Assembly (NCBI RefSeq): GCF_003316695.1
Contig: NZ_PDKB01000006.1
Coordinates: forward strand, 1-64,000
DNA length: 64,000 bases
Origin: Aliarcobacter vitoriensis
GTDB lineage: Bacteria; Campylobacterota; Campylobacteria; Campylobacterales; Arcobacteraceae
Direction: 5' to 3'
The position numbers were made by a program, and so were the translations under genes. The stretch's first letter is position 1, and the number at the start of each line of letters is the position of its first letter. The notes beneath the pieces are model-generated. The model ran no database searches, had not been told where the DNA came from, and saw nothing but the letters and a program-made list of their open reading frames with translations. This document shows, in pieces, positions 1-8,180 of the stretch.

Positions 1-126
1 AGAAAACAAAGAAAACAAAGAAAACAAAGAAAACAAAGAAAACAAAGAAAACAAAGAAAACAAAGAAAACAAAGAAAACAAAGAAAACAAAGAAAACAAA
101 GAAAACAAAGAAAACAAAGAAAACAA
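1..126. repeat. 9-bp tandem repeat, 14 copies visible
   Basis: The unit AGAAAACAA repeats 14 times without a mismatch from the first base of the window to position 126. The left edge is cut off, so the true copy number is unknown. Because the unit is 9 bp, gain or loss of copies adds or removes three codons without changing frame. One frame reads Glu-Asn-Lys repeats and runs into a stop at 128-130; another reads Arg-Lys-Gln and runs directly into the ATG at 127. Confidence 0.97.
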
Positions 127-130
127 ATGA
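1..130 (+). CDS. C-terminal end of an upstream gene: (Glu-Asn-Lys)n tail
   Basis: In the second frame the tandem repeat reads GAA AAC AAA fourteen times (positions 2-127) and closes with TGA at 128-130. This looks like the C-terminus of a gene lying mainly left of the window, ending in a charged, hydrophilic tripeptide-repeat tail. Its stop overlaps the start of the next gene in an ATGA tetranucleotide at 127-130, the usual sign of translational coupling. The function of the protein body cannot be seen. The alternative is that the repeat is non-coding upstream DNA of the next gene. Confidence 0.55.
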   Translation, partial: ENKENKENKENKENKENKENKENKENKENKENKENKENKENK

Positions 131-786
131 TAAATTTAGACAATTTCAACAGTATTTTAAAAAAATCTTTAGACTTAAAATTTATTTTACTTTTATGCAA
201 CTATTTATTACTTTGTGAAATAATTTTTGTTCATTTTTTAAATATTAGTTTAATTAAACTTGAATCATATTTTGTAGAAAGTAATATTAAATATTTTTTA
301 TTATCATTCATAATTTTTGCATTTTATATGCAGCTTATGAAAATAGTAATTAAATCTATATTAATATATTTTAAAGAAGATTTAAGTTTTCCTGAAAAAG
401 GTTCATATTATGATGAAGATATTATACTTAAATATGCTCTACATAAAAAAAATATATTAGACTATAAATATATAAAAGCTTATAAAAAAGATTATAAAAA
501 TTACTATAATTCACTTATATATAGTATCATTTTAGGTGTTACAATAATTTTCAATTTTTATATAAATTATAAAGACTCAATAATATATATTTTTCATCAT
601 AATTATCCTATATGGGCTACAATTATTGGAATTTGTTTTATGTTATTTTTATGTGTAATATTTAAATTATTATTTCAAATAACTGACAAAATATATTATC
701 CAGAATTTGAAAAAAAATTACAAAAGGTAGAAAAGTCAAGCAGTCATACTCGTACAGTTGATAAAATCAAATCTTTCAATAATTAA
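127..786 (+). CDS. Small membrane protein of unknown function
   Basis: This is a 219-residue protein I do not recognise. Hydrophobic stretches at about residues 16-38, 55-80, 130-150 and 160-185 suggest four membrane segments, with a charged loop rich in Lys and Tyr between the second and third and a charged C-terminal tail. The ATG at 127 directly follows the tandem repeat and overlaps the stop of the repeat-tailed upstream gene, so no separate Shine-Dalgarno sequence is present and translation is probably coupled. It may be a partner of the upstream protein. It lies in the genomic island, before a candidate defence locus. Confidence 0.7.
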   Translation: MINLDNFNSILKKSLDLKFILLLCNYLLLCEIIFVHFLNISLIKLESYFVESNIKYFLLSFIIFAFYMQLMKIVIKSILIYFKEDLSFPEKGSYYDEDIILKYALHKKNILDYKYIKAYKKDYKNYYNSLIYSIILGVTIIFNFYINYKDSIIYIFHHNYPIWATIIGICFMLFLCVIFKLLFQITDKIYYPEFEKKLQKVEKSSSHTRTVDKIKSFNN

Positions 787-1060
787 ATATTTTTTCACAA
801 GAAAAAATCCTAAAATCTTTTTGAAAAAAAGTTTTAGTTAAAGAACTTCGTTAGAACAGAGTAAAAAAATGTTGTACATTTTTGGGGTGTTAGCCCCTAT
901 CTCTGCCATATATTAATATTTATTTATTCACTTAAGAATTTAATATAAATTAGTTAAATTTTAAAAATAACTATTTTGAGTAAAATAATATTCAATTTAT
1001 GATTTAAGATATTTATTGTATACTTAAGAAAGAATGAATGAATAAAAGGAAAGATTGATA
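787..1060. other. Intergenic stretch with a possible hairpin terminator
   Basis: No convincing gene is present in these 274 bp. Near 811-836 the sequences CTAAAATCTTTTT and AAAAAAGTTTTAG form an imperfect hairpin that could end transcription of the membrane-protein gene. A GGGG...CCCC mini-hairpin follows at about 882-895. A TATACT at 1019-1024 could be the -10 element for the next gene, but no good -35 is visible. Confidence 0.35.
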
Positions 1061-2791
1061 ATGATTTCAAATGAATTAAGACGTAGCTTGAAGTTAAATA
1101 TAGAATTTTATAAATCAATTAGAGAAGATTTACCTAATTTATTAGATAGTTCTAAAAAAGAAATTTTTAATATTTTGTTAATTCTTGAAAAATTAAACAA
1201 TGAAGATTCAGAAATAAACTATGATGAAGTTTTAAAGAAGATATTAGATTATCTTCGTGATTATTTTCATAAAATTCACGATTTATATAGAAGTAAATTG
1301 GAGAGCAACTATAAAAATATAAATAATTTATTAATAAATCTACATAAAATAATTGAAACAATTTTGGAAGATTTTGAAAAATCTGTAACGAAAAAAATTT
1401 ATGACGATTCATTTTATGATCTTGCAGAAAACTTATTAGAAGAATCTGAAATACGTATTGTTTATCCTGCTGTTAAAAAATATTTAGATGAAATATTAAC
1501 TAAAAAAGATGAATTTAATTTAAATGATCAAGATATTATTAATTTTTATGAACTTTTTATTAATAAAGTAAATGATTTTTATTTTGATTATTTATATGAT
1601 TTAGAGAAATTTGAAGAAATGTCTCTTGAAAGTAAAATTAATATTCTATATAAATATTTAAAAAATGAACTACCAGATTGGATATATGACTTAACTGAAT
1701 ATAAAGGAGAAAATGAATCTTCTGATGAAGAAAATATAAAAACAAAAAATTCAGAACCTTATGATGTAAGTAAAATAGATATTATAAACCAACCCTTTGA
1801 AGTTCAATCTTTATATAAAAAATATAAAAGAGAACCAAAAGAATTAGAATTATCTCCAGATTATCAAAGAAATTTTGTCTGGAATGGAAAAGAAAAAAGT
1901 AGACTAATAGAATCAATTATAATAAAAATACCTTTGCCTCTTTTTTATATAGATTCAAGAGATGAGGATAAATGGATTGTTATTGATGGTTTACAAAGAT
2001 TAACAACAATTTTTGATTTTATGGATGATAAATTTAAATTAACGAATATGGAATATTTAGATGGATTAAAAGGAAAAAAATTTTCTACTTTAGAAAGAAA
2101 ATATCAAAGAAGAATAGAAGATTTCTCCTTATTATGTAATTTAATTAGACCTAATACTCCACCAAAAATTGCATTCAATATTTTCCAAAGAATAAATACT
2201 TTAGGTAAAAAACTTGAAGTACAAGAATTGAGAAATGCTATGTATATTGGTAAATCTACACAATTATTAAATGAATTGATAAAAACAAAAGAATTTAAAG
2301 ATATTACTAGTAACAAAAGAAATTTTAAAAGAATGGATGATCAAGCTATCATATTGAGGTATTTATCATTTAAAATTTTTCCTTATGAAAATTATAATAA
2401 AAATGATATGAATGAATTTTTAGAAAATACAATGGAAAAAATTAATTCAATGAGTGAAATTGAAATAAGATCATTAAAAAATACTTTTATAGATTGTATG
2501 AAAAAATCAAAAATACTTTTTGATAAAAATTACTTTGCAAAACCATCTAAAGGAAAAGATACTTCAAATCCAATTAGTAAAACTTTATTTGAGTCAATAG
2601 GTTATTCTTTAGATAAGTATACAATTAATGATATTGAAAATAATAAACTAGAACTTAGAAAAAAAATATATGAATTATATGAAAATGAAGAATTTATATT
2701 AAAAACATCAGTTGCTACTAACAATCCACCCCAAGTTAATTATAGATTTAGTAAATTTCAAGAATTATTTAGAGAAGTAATAGGATATTAA
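1061..2791 (+). CDS. DUF262 (ParB-like nuclease superfamily) protein with long N-terminal extension
   Basis: The DUF262 hallmarks are visible: YQRNFVW near residue 270, SRLIESIIIKIPLP near 282 and DGLQRLTT near 311. DUF262 is the GmrS-type domain found in modification-dependent restriction enzymes and other phage-defence proteins; its DGQQR-like motif is linked to nucleotide binding or hydrolysis. Here it follows about 230 residues of acidic, mostly helical sequence, whereas many family members begin with the domain. No C-terminal DUF1524 HNH motif is evident. An upstream TTG at 1055 is possible, but the ATG at 1061 lies a better distance (10 nt) from AAGGA at 1046-1050. The next gene starts immediately after the stop, so the genes form an operon. 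Confidence 0.85.
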   Translation: MISNELRRSLKLNIEFYKSIREDLPNLLDSSKKEIFNILLILEKLNNEDSEINYDEVLKKILDYLRDYFHKIHDLYRSKLESNYKNINNLLINLHKIIETILEDFEKSVTKKIYDDSFYDLAENLLEESEIRIVYPAVKKYLDEILTKKDEFNLNDQDIINFYELFINKVNDFYFDYLYDLEKFEEMSLESKINILYKYLKNELPDWIYDLTEYKGENESSDEENIKTKNSEPYDVSKIDIINQPFEVQSLYKKYKREPKELELSPDYQRNFVWNGKEKSRLIESIIIKIPLPLFYIDSRDEDKWIVIDGLQRLTTIFDFMDDKFKLTNMEYLDGLKGKKFSTLERKYQRRIEDFSLLCNLIRPNTPPKIAFNIFQRINTLGKKLEVQELRNAMYIGKSTQLLNELIKTKEFKDITSNKRNFKRMDDQAIILRYLSFKIFPYENYNKNDMNEFLENTMEKINSMSEIEIRSLKNTFIDCMKKSKILFDKNYFAKPSKGKDTSNPISKTLFESIGYSLDKYTINDIENNKLELRKKIYELYENEEFILKTSVATNNPPQVNYRFSKFQELFREVIGY

Positions 2792-3937
2792 ATGAGAAAA
2801 TTAAAAATTAAAAATTTTAAATGTTTTATTGATAAAGAAATATCTTTATCCAATTTAACTGTACTTGCTGGTGGAAATGGTGCAGGAAAATCTACTGTAA
2901 TTCAAACATTTCTTTTATTTGCACAAAGTTTTAAAAGTTCTACAAGTTTAAATTTATCAAATAAATTATATTTGAATGATTATTATACAGAATTAGGAAA
3001 TTCAAAAAGTCTTTTAAATTATGATGCAAATAATGAAACAATTGAATTTGAATTTACCGATGATAATGATAAGAGTATTAATTTTAAATACAAGTATGAT
3101 GAAGAAATAGATTCAAATATTTTTGAATTATTAAATAAAGAAGAAGTAATAAGAAATCTAAAAGAAAGTAATGCTTTAAATTTTGTTAATTATTTTGAAT
3201 TTATTGGAGCTGATAGACTTGGACCAAAAACTTTTCATCATACTGATAAAAATTTTACTGAATTGAGGGTTGGAAAAATTGGAGAATACTCTGCATTAAT
3301 ATTTGAAAAACATAAAATGGAAATACTTCCAAATGGAAAGAATCTAAGAGATAATGTAAATGAAGTATTATCAAATATATTTGATTTTGTTAATATTGAC
3401 ACAGAGTTTAACAAAAAAGCAAATATTGCAATGTTTGAAATAAAAAATCATCCATTAAGTACAGAATATGAAAGCCCTGTTAATATGCCTTATGGTGTGA
3501 GTTATATTCTACCTATAATTATAAGTTGTTTAGTAAGACAAATTGATAAAACAAAAATTATAGAAAATTATCAATATAAACAAGAAGAAAATGAAATTAT
3601 AATTATTGAAAATCCAGAGGCACATCTTCATCCATCTGCTCAGTCAAAACTTGGATATTTTTTAGCAAAAATATCGAATCATATTCAAATTATTATAGAA
3701 ACACATAGTGAACACATTATAAACGGTATACGATTAGCTACTTTAGAAGATGATATAAATAATAATAATATTAGTATTAATTTCTTTTCCTCAAATAAAA
3801 AATCTTTTGAACCCAATATTCAAAATATTAAGATTGATCAATTTAGTGATTTAACTGATTGGCCTATTGGTTTTTTTGATCAACAAGAAGCAGATATTAG
3901 AGAAATATTTGAACATAGAAGAAAAAATAGAAAGTAG
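2792..3937 (+). CDS. AAA family ATPase with DUF3696-like C-terminus
   Basis: This 381-residue SMC/RecF/OLD-like ATPase has a Walker A motif GGNGAGKST at residues 27-35. A Walker B region with ENPEAHLHPSAQ lies near 272-284, and the ETHSEHIINGIR switch-histidine region near 303-314. The end, with GFFDQQEADI near 360-369, resembles the DUF3696 tail that often closes such ATPases in defence loci. The start codon directly abuts the stop of the DUF262 gene, so the two are co-translated. By analogy it would supply ATP-driven sensing or regulation of a nuclease partner. The exact activity is not determinable from sequence. Confidence 0.85.
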   Translation: MRKLKIKNFKCFIDKEISLSNLTVLAGGNGAGKSTVIQTFLLFAQSFKSSTSLNLSNKLYLNDYYTELGNSKSLLNYDANNETIEFEFTDDNDKSINFKYKYDEEIDSNIFELLNKEEVIRNLKESNALNFVNYFEFIGADRLGPKTFHHTDKNFTELRVGKIGEYSALIFEKHKMEILPNGKNLRDNVNEVLSNIFDFVNIDTEFNKKANIAMFEIKNHPLSTEYESPVNMPYGVSYILPIIISCLVRQIDKTKIIENYQYKQEENEIIIIENPEAHLHPSAQSKLGYFLAKISNHIQIIIETHSEHIINGIRLATLEDDINNNNISINFFSSNKKSFEPNIQNIKIDQFSDLTDWPIGFFDQQEADIREIFEHRRKNRK

Positions 3938-3942
3938 AGAAT

Positions 3943-4803
3943 ATGAATGTAAATTTTAATTTAGAAAGTTCTTCCTTTATAAACAGTAGTGAGGATTTAG
4001 ATTATATTTATAAAAGAATAGATGAATTAGATTTGTTATTTCAAAATATAGAAAAAATAAATAAACGAAAAATTGAACTGGATAGACCTAAAGATACTAT
4101 ATATAAAAATTTAGATATCTATGATCAATTATTTTATGAAAATAAACCAGTTAGTGATTTTATTTATGGTACATTAGATATAAGTAGTGATTATAAAAAA
4201 TTATTGAGAGCAATTATAGATAAATATACAACTTTTTATGAAAGAGGAACAGTAGATAAAAATATATTTTTTTATAATCGTGGAACAAATATTTATGATG
4301 AAAAAGATTTAAGAGATTTTTACCATAATTTCTTCAATACATTAAATAATGGAGAGAATTTTTTTTATGGTATAAAGATTCATTTTCCTAAATTAACATT
4401 AAGTGAAAATGTACAAAATACATTGTCAGCAATAGAAACTGATTTACCTAATTTTTCCATAAAAATTATTAAAACATTAGACTATTTGAGTAATAGAATT
4501 AAAGGTATTTTTGAAGATAAAAAAGATATCAGAGCCACTTTAGAAACATTAACTGAAGAAACTAGTTTTCATGCAAGTTTACAAGGTAAAAGTAAGGACT
4601 TATTAAATTTTGAATTTGAGTATATTGATAAAGAAAAAGTTAAAAAGAAAAAAACGATATGCTGTGATCCACATGTTAAATATAATAGGGGAGAAGTGTC
4701 AAAAGGAGATAAAGAATACTACAGATTATATTTCCAGATGGGAGATCCAGAGATAGATAATGGAAATATTTTAATTGGACATATTGGTAAACATATAGAA
4801 TAA
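3943..4803 (+). CDS. Unknown protein, third gene of the DUF262-AAA operon
   Basis: I do not recognise this 286-residue protein. It starts 5 bp after the ATPase stop, so it belongs to the same operon. The N-terminal two thirds are charged and predicted helical. The last about 60 residues are more distinctive, with a Cys-Cys-Asp-Pro-His stretch (ICCDPHVKY) and the ending IGHIGKHIE, which could be a small metal-binding or nuclease-like fold. Its 3' end overlaps the 3' end of the DndC-like gene on the other strand by 33 bp. The context suggests an accessory or effector subunit of a defence system. Confidence 0.7.
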   Translation: MNVNFNLESSSFINSSEDLDYIYKRIDELDLLFQNIEKINKRKIELDRPKDTIYKNLDIYDQLFYENKPVSDFIYGTLDISSDYKKLLRAIIDKYTTFYERGTVDKNIFFYNRGTNIYDEKDLRDFYHNFFNTLNNGENFFYGIKIHFPKLTLSENVQNTLSAIETDLPNFSIKIIKTLDYLSNRIKGIFEDKKDIRATLETLTEETSFHASLQGKSKDLLNFEFEYIDKEKVKKKKTICCDPHVKYNRGEVSKGDKEYYRLYFQMGDPEIDNGNILIGHIGKHIE

Positions 4804-6243
4804 GTTAATAAATTTAATGTCTATGTTTAGTTTTTTTTCTTTTTTCCATTCTTTTCTTATATGTCTTTCCTCTTTTTTTGAAGGGAAAAACTTATTTTCT
4901 ACTTTATCAGGATTTAGGATATATTGAATAGCAAATCTTTTTAAAGTAGCTATGTCAAACTCTTTTTTGATTTCTTTTTTATTTAATTTTTCTTTATAAA
5001 ATAGTTTGGCTTCTTTTATATTTTTTCTTTGATCTTGTGAAAGAGTAAATGTATGGTTATATTTTTTAGCAATTTTAAATGCTGTAAGATTTAGGTCTCC
5101 TTCTTCAATCCATCTATTTTGAATCAAAATAATTTCTTCTTTTGTGATAATTGTTTCTTTTAATTTAGATTGCAAGTCTAAAAGTCTTAGAAATGATTTT
5201 TTCCTTATCTTTAATATAAGACCTTTTGGCATAGTCATTCCATATTTAGAATTTAATTCATCACCTTTATTATAAAGATCTCTTCCTTGATGCCTATGAC
5301 TATACACATCTCTTGTTTTTTCCCAACCTTGTTGAGTAAGATTCCAAAACCAATCTCTATATTCTTTATATAAATCTATATTTTTATAACCACTTTGCAT
5401 AAGACCATCTAAACTCTTATCTTGATCTCTTACCATATAACATTGCCAGCAACCAAAACGAGAAACACCACAGCCGATCTTACCTTCTTCAATATGTTTA
5501 CCACCAGCACCAACAAAAGTACATTCTTTTGTATCTTTTCCACTTGCATCACTATATATTTTCCACAAGAAATCTATATTCATAAGCTCATTTGATTGTT
5601 TAAATAGATACTCCCATACATCTTTCGTACTCCAAAACTCAATAGGCATTAAATTACTTGCATTTTTATATCTATCGTTTAATTTTAGATCTGTATCTTT
5701 AACTGTTTTCTTTACTATTCTTGCTTCTCTTGAAAAGCTCTCATCTCTTCTAGTTCCAATAACAGATATAAATCTACCATCAGGAAAATTTTCTTTAATT
5801 TCTTTATCTATTGGAAATACTTTTAACTTATCAGTACACCATCTTAGTTGATTAGAAGGAGGAGGCATACCAACCCCAAGAAGTTGAACATTAAGTGTAT
5901 TTTTTATTTCAGGTTTTACTTCTTTTACTTTTATAGGTAATTTATGAAGATTTGCATAATCTTGTATTTTTTTTAATGAATCTTCAAGATGTTTTAATAC
6001 AGGAGGAAGTTCAGCTAAAGTATTTGAGTTTATTATTAATATTTCTTTATTTAATTTTTTATTCTTTTTAACTAAATTTTCAAGCATTTTAACAGTTAAA
6101 TAAACCAATACACTACTATCTTTTCCTCCACTATATGCAACACAAAATGGACGACTATCTGTTGTATAGTAATACTCTAACATTTGTAAAGCTTGTTGTT
6201 CTTTTTCTTCTATAGAAAAAAGTTTATATTCATTAAAATTCAT
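4771..6243 (-). CDS. DndC-like phosphorothioation sulfurtransferase (PAPS reductase superfamily)
   Basis: The PP-loop SGGKDSS at residues 38-44 and the GTRRDES...R motif near 163-173 are those of PAPS-reductase-like enzymes. Cys136 (RWCTDK) with Cys258, Cys265 and Cys268 (CGVSRFGCWQC) match the iron-sulfur ligand pattern of DndC, which activates DNA for sulfur insertion in DNA phosphorothioation. No dndA, B, D or E gene is adjacent in the window, so this is a solitary DndC-like protein, and its substrate may differ from classical Dnd. It converges on the DUF262-AAA operon and overlaps its last gene by 33 bp. No clear Shine-Dalgarno sequence precedes the ATG. Confidence 0.85.
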   Translation of the reverse strand: MNFNEYKLFSIEEKEQQALQMLEYYYTTDSRPFCVAYSGGKDSSVLVYLTVKMLENLVKKNKKLNKEILIINSNTLAELPPVLKHLEDSLKKIQDYANLHKLPIKVKEVKPEIKNTLNVQLLGVGMPPPSNQLRWCTDKLKVFPIDKEIKENFPDGRFISVIGTRRDESFSREARIVKKTVKDTDLKLNDRYKNASNLMPIEFWSTKDVWEYLFKQSNELMNIDFLWKIYSDASGKDTKECTFVGAGGKHIEEGKIGCGVSRFGCWQCYMVRDQDKSLDGLMQSGYKNIDLYKEYRDWFWNLTQQGWEKTRDVYSHRHQGRDLYNKGDELNSKYGMTMPKGLILKIRKKSFLRLLDLQSKLKETIITKEEIILIQNRWIEEGDLNLTAFKIAKKYNHTFTLSQDQRKNIKEAKLFYKEKLNKKEIKKEFDIATLKRFAIQYILNPDKVENKFFPSKKEERHIRKEWKKEKKLNIDIKFINLFYMFTNMSN

Positions 6244-6398
6244 AAGCGATTGTATCGAAGTCTTAATTAAAAATAGTATATTTTTTAATATTATAAATTA
6301 TTAATACTTATATTTATAATAAATATAACTTATTAAAATACTAAAAATACTTTCATTTAACAATCAAAGAATAATTTCATATACCTTTTAAATCTTAA

Positions 6399-6428
6399 TT
6401 GACAAAAAGATACTATATTTAGTATAAT
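6399..6428 (+). promoter_or_regulatory. Promoter and likely autoregulatory operator of the toxin-antitoxin operon
   Basis: TTGACA at 6399-6404 and TATAAT at 6423-6428 are separated by 18 bp, a near-consensus sigma-70 promoter. An inverted repeat, ATACTA-N4-TAGTAT, spans 6410-6425 and overlaps the -10 element. This is where Phd/YefM-type antitoxins usually bind to repress their own operon. The antitoxin ATG follows at 6455. Confidence 0.75.
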
Positions 6429-6454
6429 ATTTCATATTTAATTAAGGATATAAA

Positions 6455-6706
6455 ATGCAACCAATTTTAGCAAATTATAGTGCAAGTATAACAGAACTTA
6501 AAAAATCTCCTACACAATTACTAAATGAAGCAGATAATGAAGTTATAGCAATATTAAATCATAATATCCCTAGTGCTTATTTAGTTCCAAGTAAACTTTA
6601 TGAAAAAATGATGGATATTATAGATGATTATCATTTGTCATTAGAAGTTGGGAAAGCTTTAAATGATGGAGAAAAACCAATTAAAGTAAGTTTAGATGAC
6701 TTATAA
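6455..6706 (+). CDS. Type II antitoxin, Phd/YefM (StbD-like) family
   Basis: This 83-residue protein has the family N-terminus that binds DNA (ASITELKKSPTQLL near residues 10-23) followed by VIAILNHNIPSAYLVP, typical of StbD/YafN-type antitoxins. The C-terminal half (residues 55-83) would wrap and neutralise the toxin. It is the first gene of a two-gene operon with a strong promoter and an inverted-repeat operator. It overlaps the toxin gene by 11 bp, which fits coupled synthesis of antitoxin before toxin. Confidence 0.92.
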   Translation: MQPILANYSASITELKKSPTQLLNEADNEVIAILNHNIPSAYLVPSKLYEKMMDIIDDYHLSLEVGKALNDGEKPIKVSLDDL

Positions 6707-6980
6707 TCTTGAATTTAAACCTCAAGCTTTAAAAGAGTGGAGTAAATTAGGCTCAACGATAAAAGAACAATTTAAAAAGAAATTAGAAGAAAGACTAGAA
6801 AATCCCAAAGTAGAAAAAGATAAACTAAGTGGATATGAAAATCTCTATAAAATAAAACTAAAAACTGCTGGATATAGACTTGCTTATCAAGTTAAAGATG
6901 AAGAAATAGTTGTTTTAGTATTGAGTGTTGGAAAAAGGGAAAAAGATAAAATTTATAAGAATCTAAAAGATAGATTTTAA
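6696..6980 (+). CDS. Type II toxin, RelE/ParE (StbE-like) family
   Basis: This 94-residue protein has the RelE-fold pattern LEFKPQALKEWSKL at the N-terminus. It continues with KLSGYENLYKIKLKTAGYRLAYQV in the centre and VLVLSVGKREKDKIY near the end. StbE/RelE toxins usually cleave mRNA at the ribosome. The conserved Arg in the GYRL segment and the Lys/Arg-Glu near the C-terminus are present, so it looks intact. It lies in the genomic island and probably helps to maintain it. Confidence 0.92.
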   Translation: MTYNLEFKPQALKEWSKLGSTIKEQFKKKLEERLENPKVEKDKLSGYENLYKIKLKTAGYRLAYQVKDEEIVVLVLSVGKREKDKIYKNLKDRF

Positions 6981-7040
6981 ATATTTAAATAAGTAGAAAA
7001 ATTAAAAAAGTACAGCTTTTAGCTTGGGTGTGCTAGAAAT

Positions 7041-7050
7041 TTTGTGTCAA
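7041..7050. repeat. Candidate IS terminal-repeat core, left copy
   Basis: TTTGTGTCAA occurs here 31 bp upstream of a truncated transposase-like reading frame, and in inverted orientation at 9284-9293 and 9342-9351. The flank here (TCTGATAGAATT) loosely matches the flank of the 9342 copy (AGATTGATAATC). This fits terminal inverted repeats of an insertion sequence whose middle was replaced. The repeat is short and the family is not certain. Confidence 0.4.
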
Positions 7051-7081
7051 TCTGATAGAATTTATTCTAAAGGATTGAACA

Positions 7082-7153
7082 ATGAATCAAACACTTAATT
7101 TAACAGATGTACTTGAACAAATTAAAGCTAGTACAAAAATAGAGGTTATGTAA
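7082..7153 (+). pseudogene. 5' remnant of a gene, probably an IS transposase
   Basis: A 23-codon frame begins MNQTLNLTDVLEQIKAS and is preceded by an AAAGGA Shine-Dalgarno sequence about 7 nt upstream, so it looks like the real start of a gene. It stops abruptly at 7151-7153, where sequence of different character begins. The N-terminal sequence style and the flanking TTTGTGTCAA repeats suggest a transposase of the IS256 type, but this identification is an inference from a very short peptide. Confidence 0.4.
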
Positions 7154-7214
7154 TACCGCATTCAATTAAGCTAAAGATGTGTTGTCTATTGGAATGTTTA
7201 TTTACAGTTTTTTT

Positions 7215-8162
7215 CTACTGTTTACTTTCCGATATGTTATATATTGTCTTGTTTTTTCTAGTTTTAAAATCATTTTTTAAGGTTAAGAAATTATCCATAT
7301 TTGTGCCACCAGTAATACCCATACAATCCAATTCATCAATCATTACATCCAATATATCGATAGAAGCTAACTTGATAGATTCTAATAGTGATTCAATGCT
7401 TAAGCCAACAAAGTCACTACTTTTAATATACTCCAATCCATTAATAACGATGATATCCAAATTAAGCAGTCGGTATGATTCATTGTTGCTTTCAATTACA
7501 TAATTCTTATAGTATTCGTCATGAAAACTATCTTTAATTTCATCTAGAGTATGGTTTAATAGATGCCGTAATAGAGAATTATTTAGTAAGTTAGCACAAT
7601 AATCATGAATGTATAGGTATGCAAATGAAAAGTTTTCATTTTCTAATATTACCCGTGGTGCATAATCTTTCAACATATGGTTATGCTTTATATAGTTATT
7701 TAATACAAAGATTTCATGATTTTTTCCAATAAAGAAAAAACTCATATCTGATAAGTACCTAAACTTACATTTTTCATATAAATCAAAATCATATAGTTCA
7801 GGTCTATCAGTTTTACCTACTCCATATTTTTTCAATACTTTATCAACTAAATCATAATCACCTTTCTTTATCGGTTTGTAATCAATCTTTATATCAGGTT
7901 TAGATAAACCTATACGCTGTTGTATAACCCATGAATGATAATATTCTATAAGGACTGAAAAACTATTTATTAAAAAATCGACATTGTGTTCAAAATCAGT
8001 TAAACCGATATACCAAGTTTCTCTCGGCTTATCTAATTCAGACTCAACTTTTTTACATAAATCTTGAATTTTTTTAATTTGATATACCAATGACAATTCT
8101 ACGTCACAAACTTTCTCATACGTATTTTCTATATCATGTCTTTCTATTAAAGATAAAATCAT
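7215..8162 (-). CDS. Unknown protein in a foreign-looking segment
   Basis: I do not recognise this roughly 315-residue protein. It is soluble in appearance, largely helical, with no signal peptide or membrane segment, and has a Tyr/Asp-rich middle and a basic C-terminal tail. The start is ATG 8162 (AGGA 9 nt upstream) or GTG 8165. Its codons use more C and G than the island genes to the left. Together with the next gene it lies inside a split IS remnant, which suggests both arrived together. It is separated from that gene by an attC-like hairpin. Confidence 0.65.
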   Translation of the reverse strand: MILSLIERHDIENTYEKVCDVELSLVYQIKKIQDLCKKVESELDKPRETWYIGLTDFEHNVDFLINSFSVLIEYYHSWVIQQRIGLSKPDIKIDYKPIKKGDYDLVDKVLKKYGVGKTDRPELYDFDLYEKCKFRYLSDMSFFFIGKNHEIFVLNNYIKHNHMLKDYAPRVILENENFSFAYLYIHDYCANLLNNSLLRHLLNHTLDEIKDSFHDEYYKNYVIESNNESYRLLNLDIIVINGLEYIKSSDFVGLSIESLLESIKLASIDILDVMIDELDCMGITGGTNMDNFLTLKNDFKTRKNKTIYNISESKQ

Positions 8163-8180
8163 CACAAATTCCTATGGTAA

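Noticed and set aside
1-126. CRISPR array
   Set aside because: The repeat is a direct head-to-tail 9-mer without spacers.
860-915. Short minus-strand frame beginning MAEIGANTPKMYNIF within the 787-1060 gap
   Set aside because: It is only 23 codons, lacks a convincing ribosome site and matches nothing I can name; it overlaps a possible terminator region.
7142-7160. Second attC boundary suggested by the same GTTATGTA as at 8252
   Set aside because: An 8-bp AT-rich match can occur by chance and no hairpin like that at 8204-8242 follows the gene ending at 7215.
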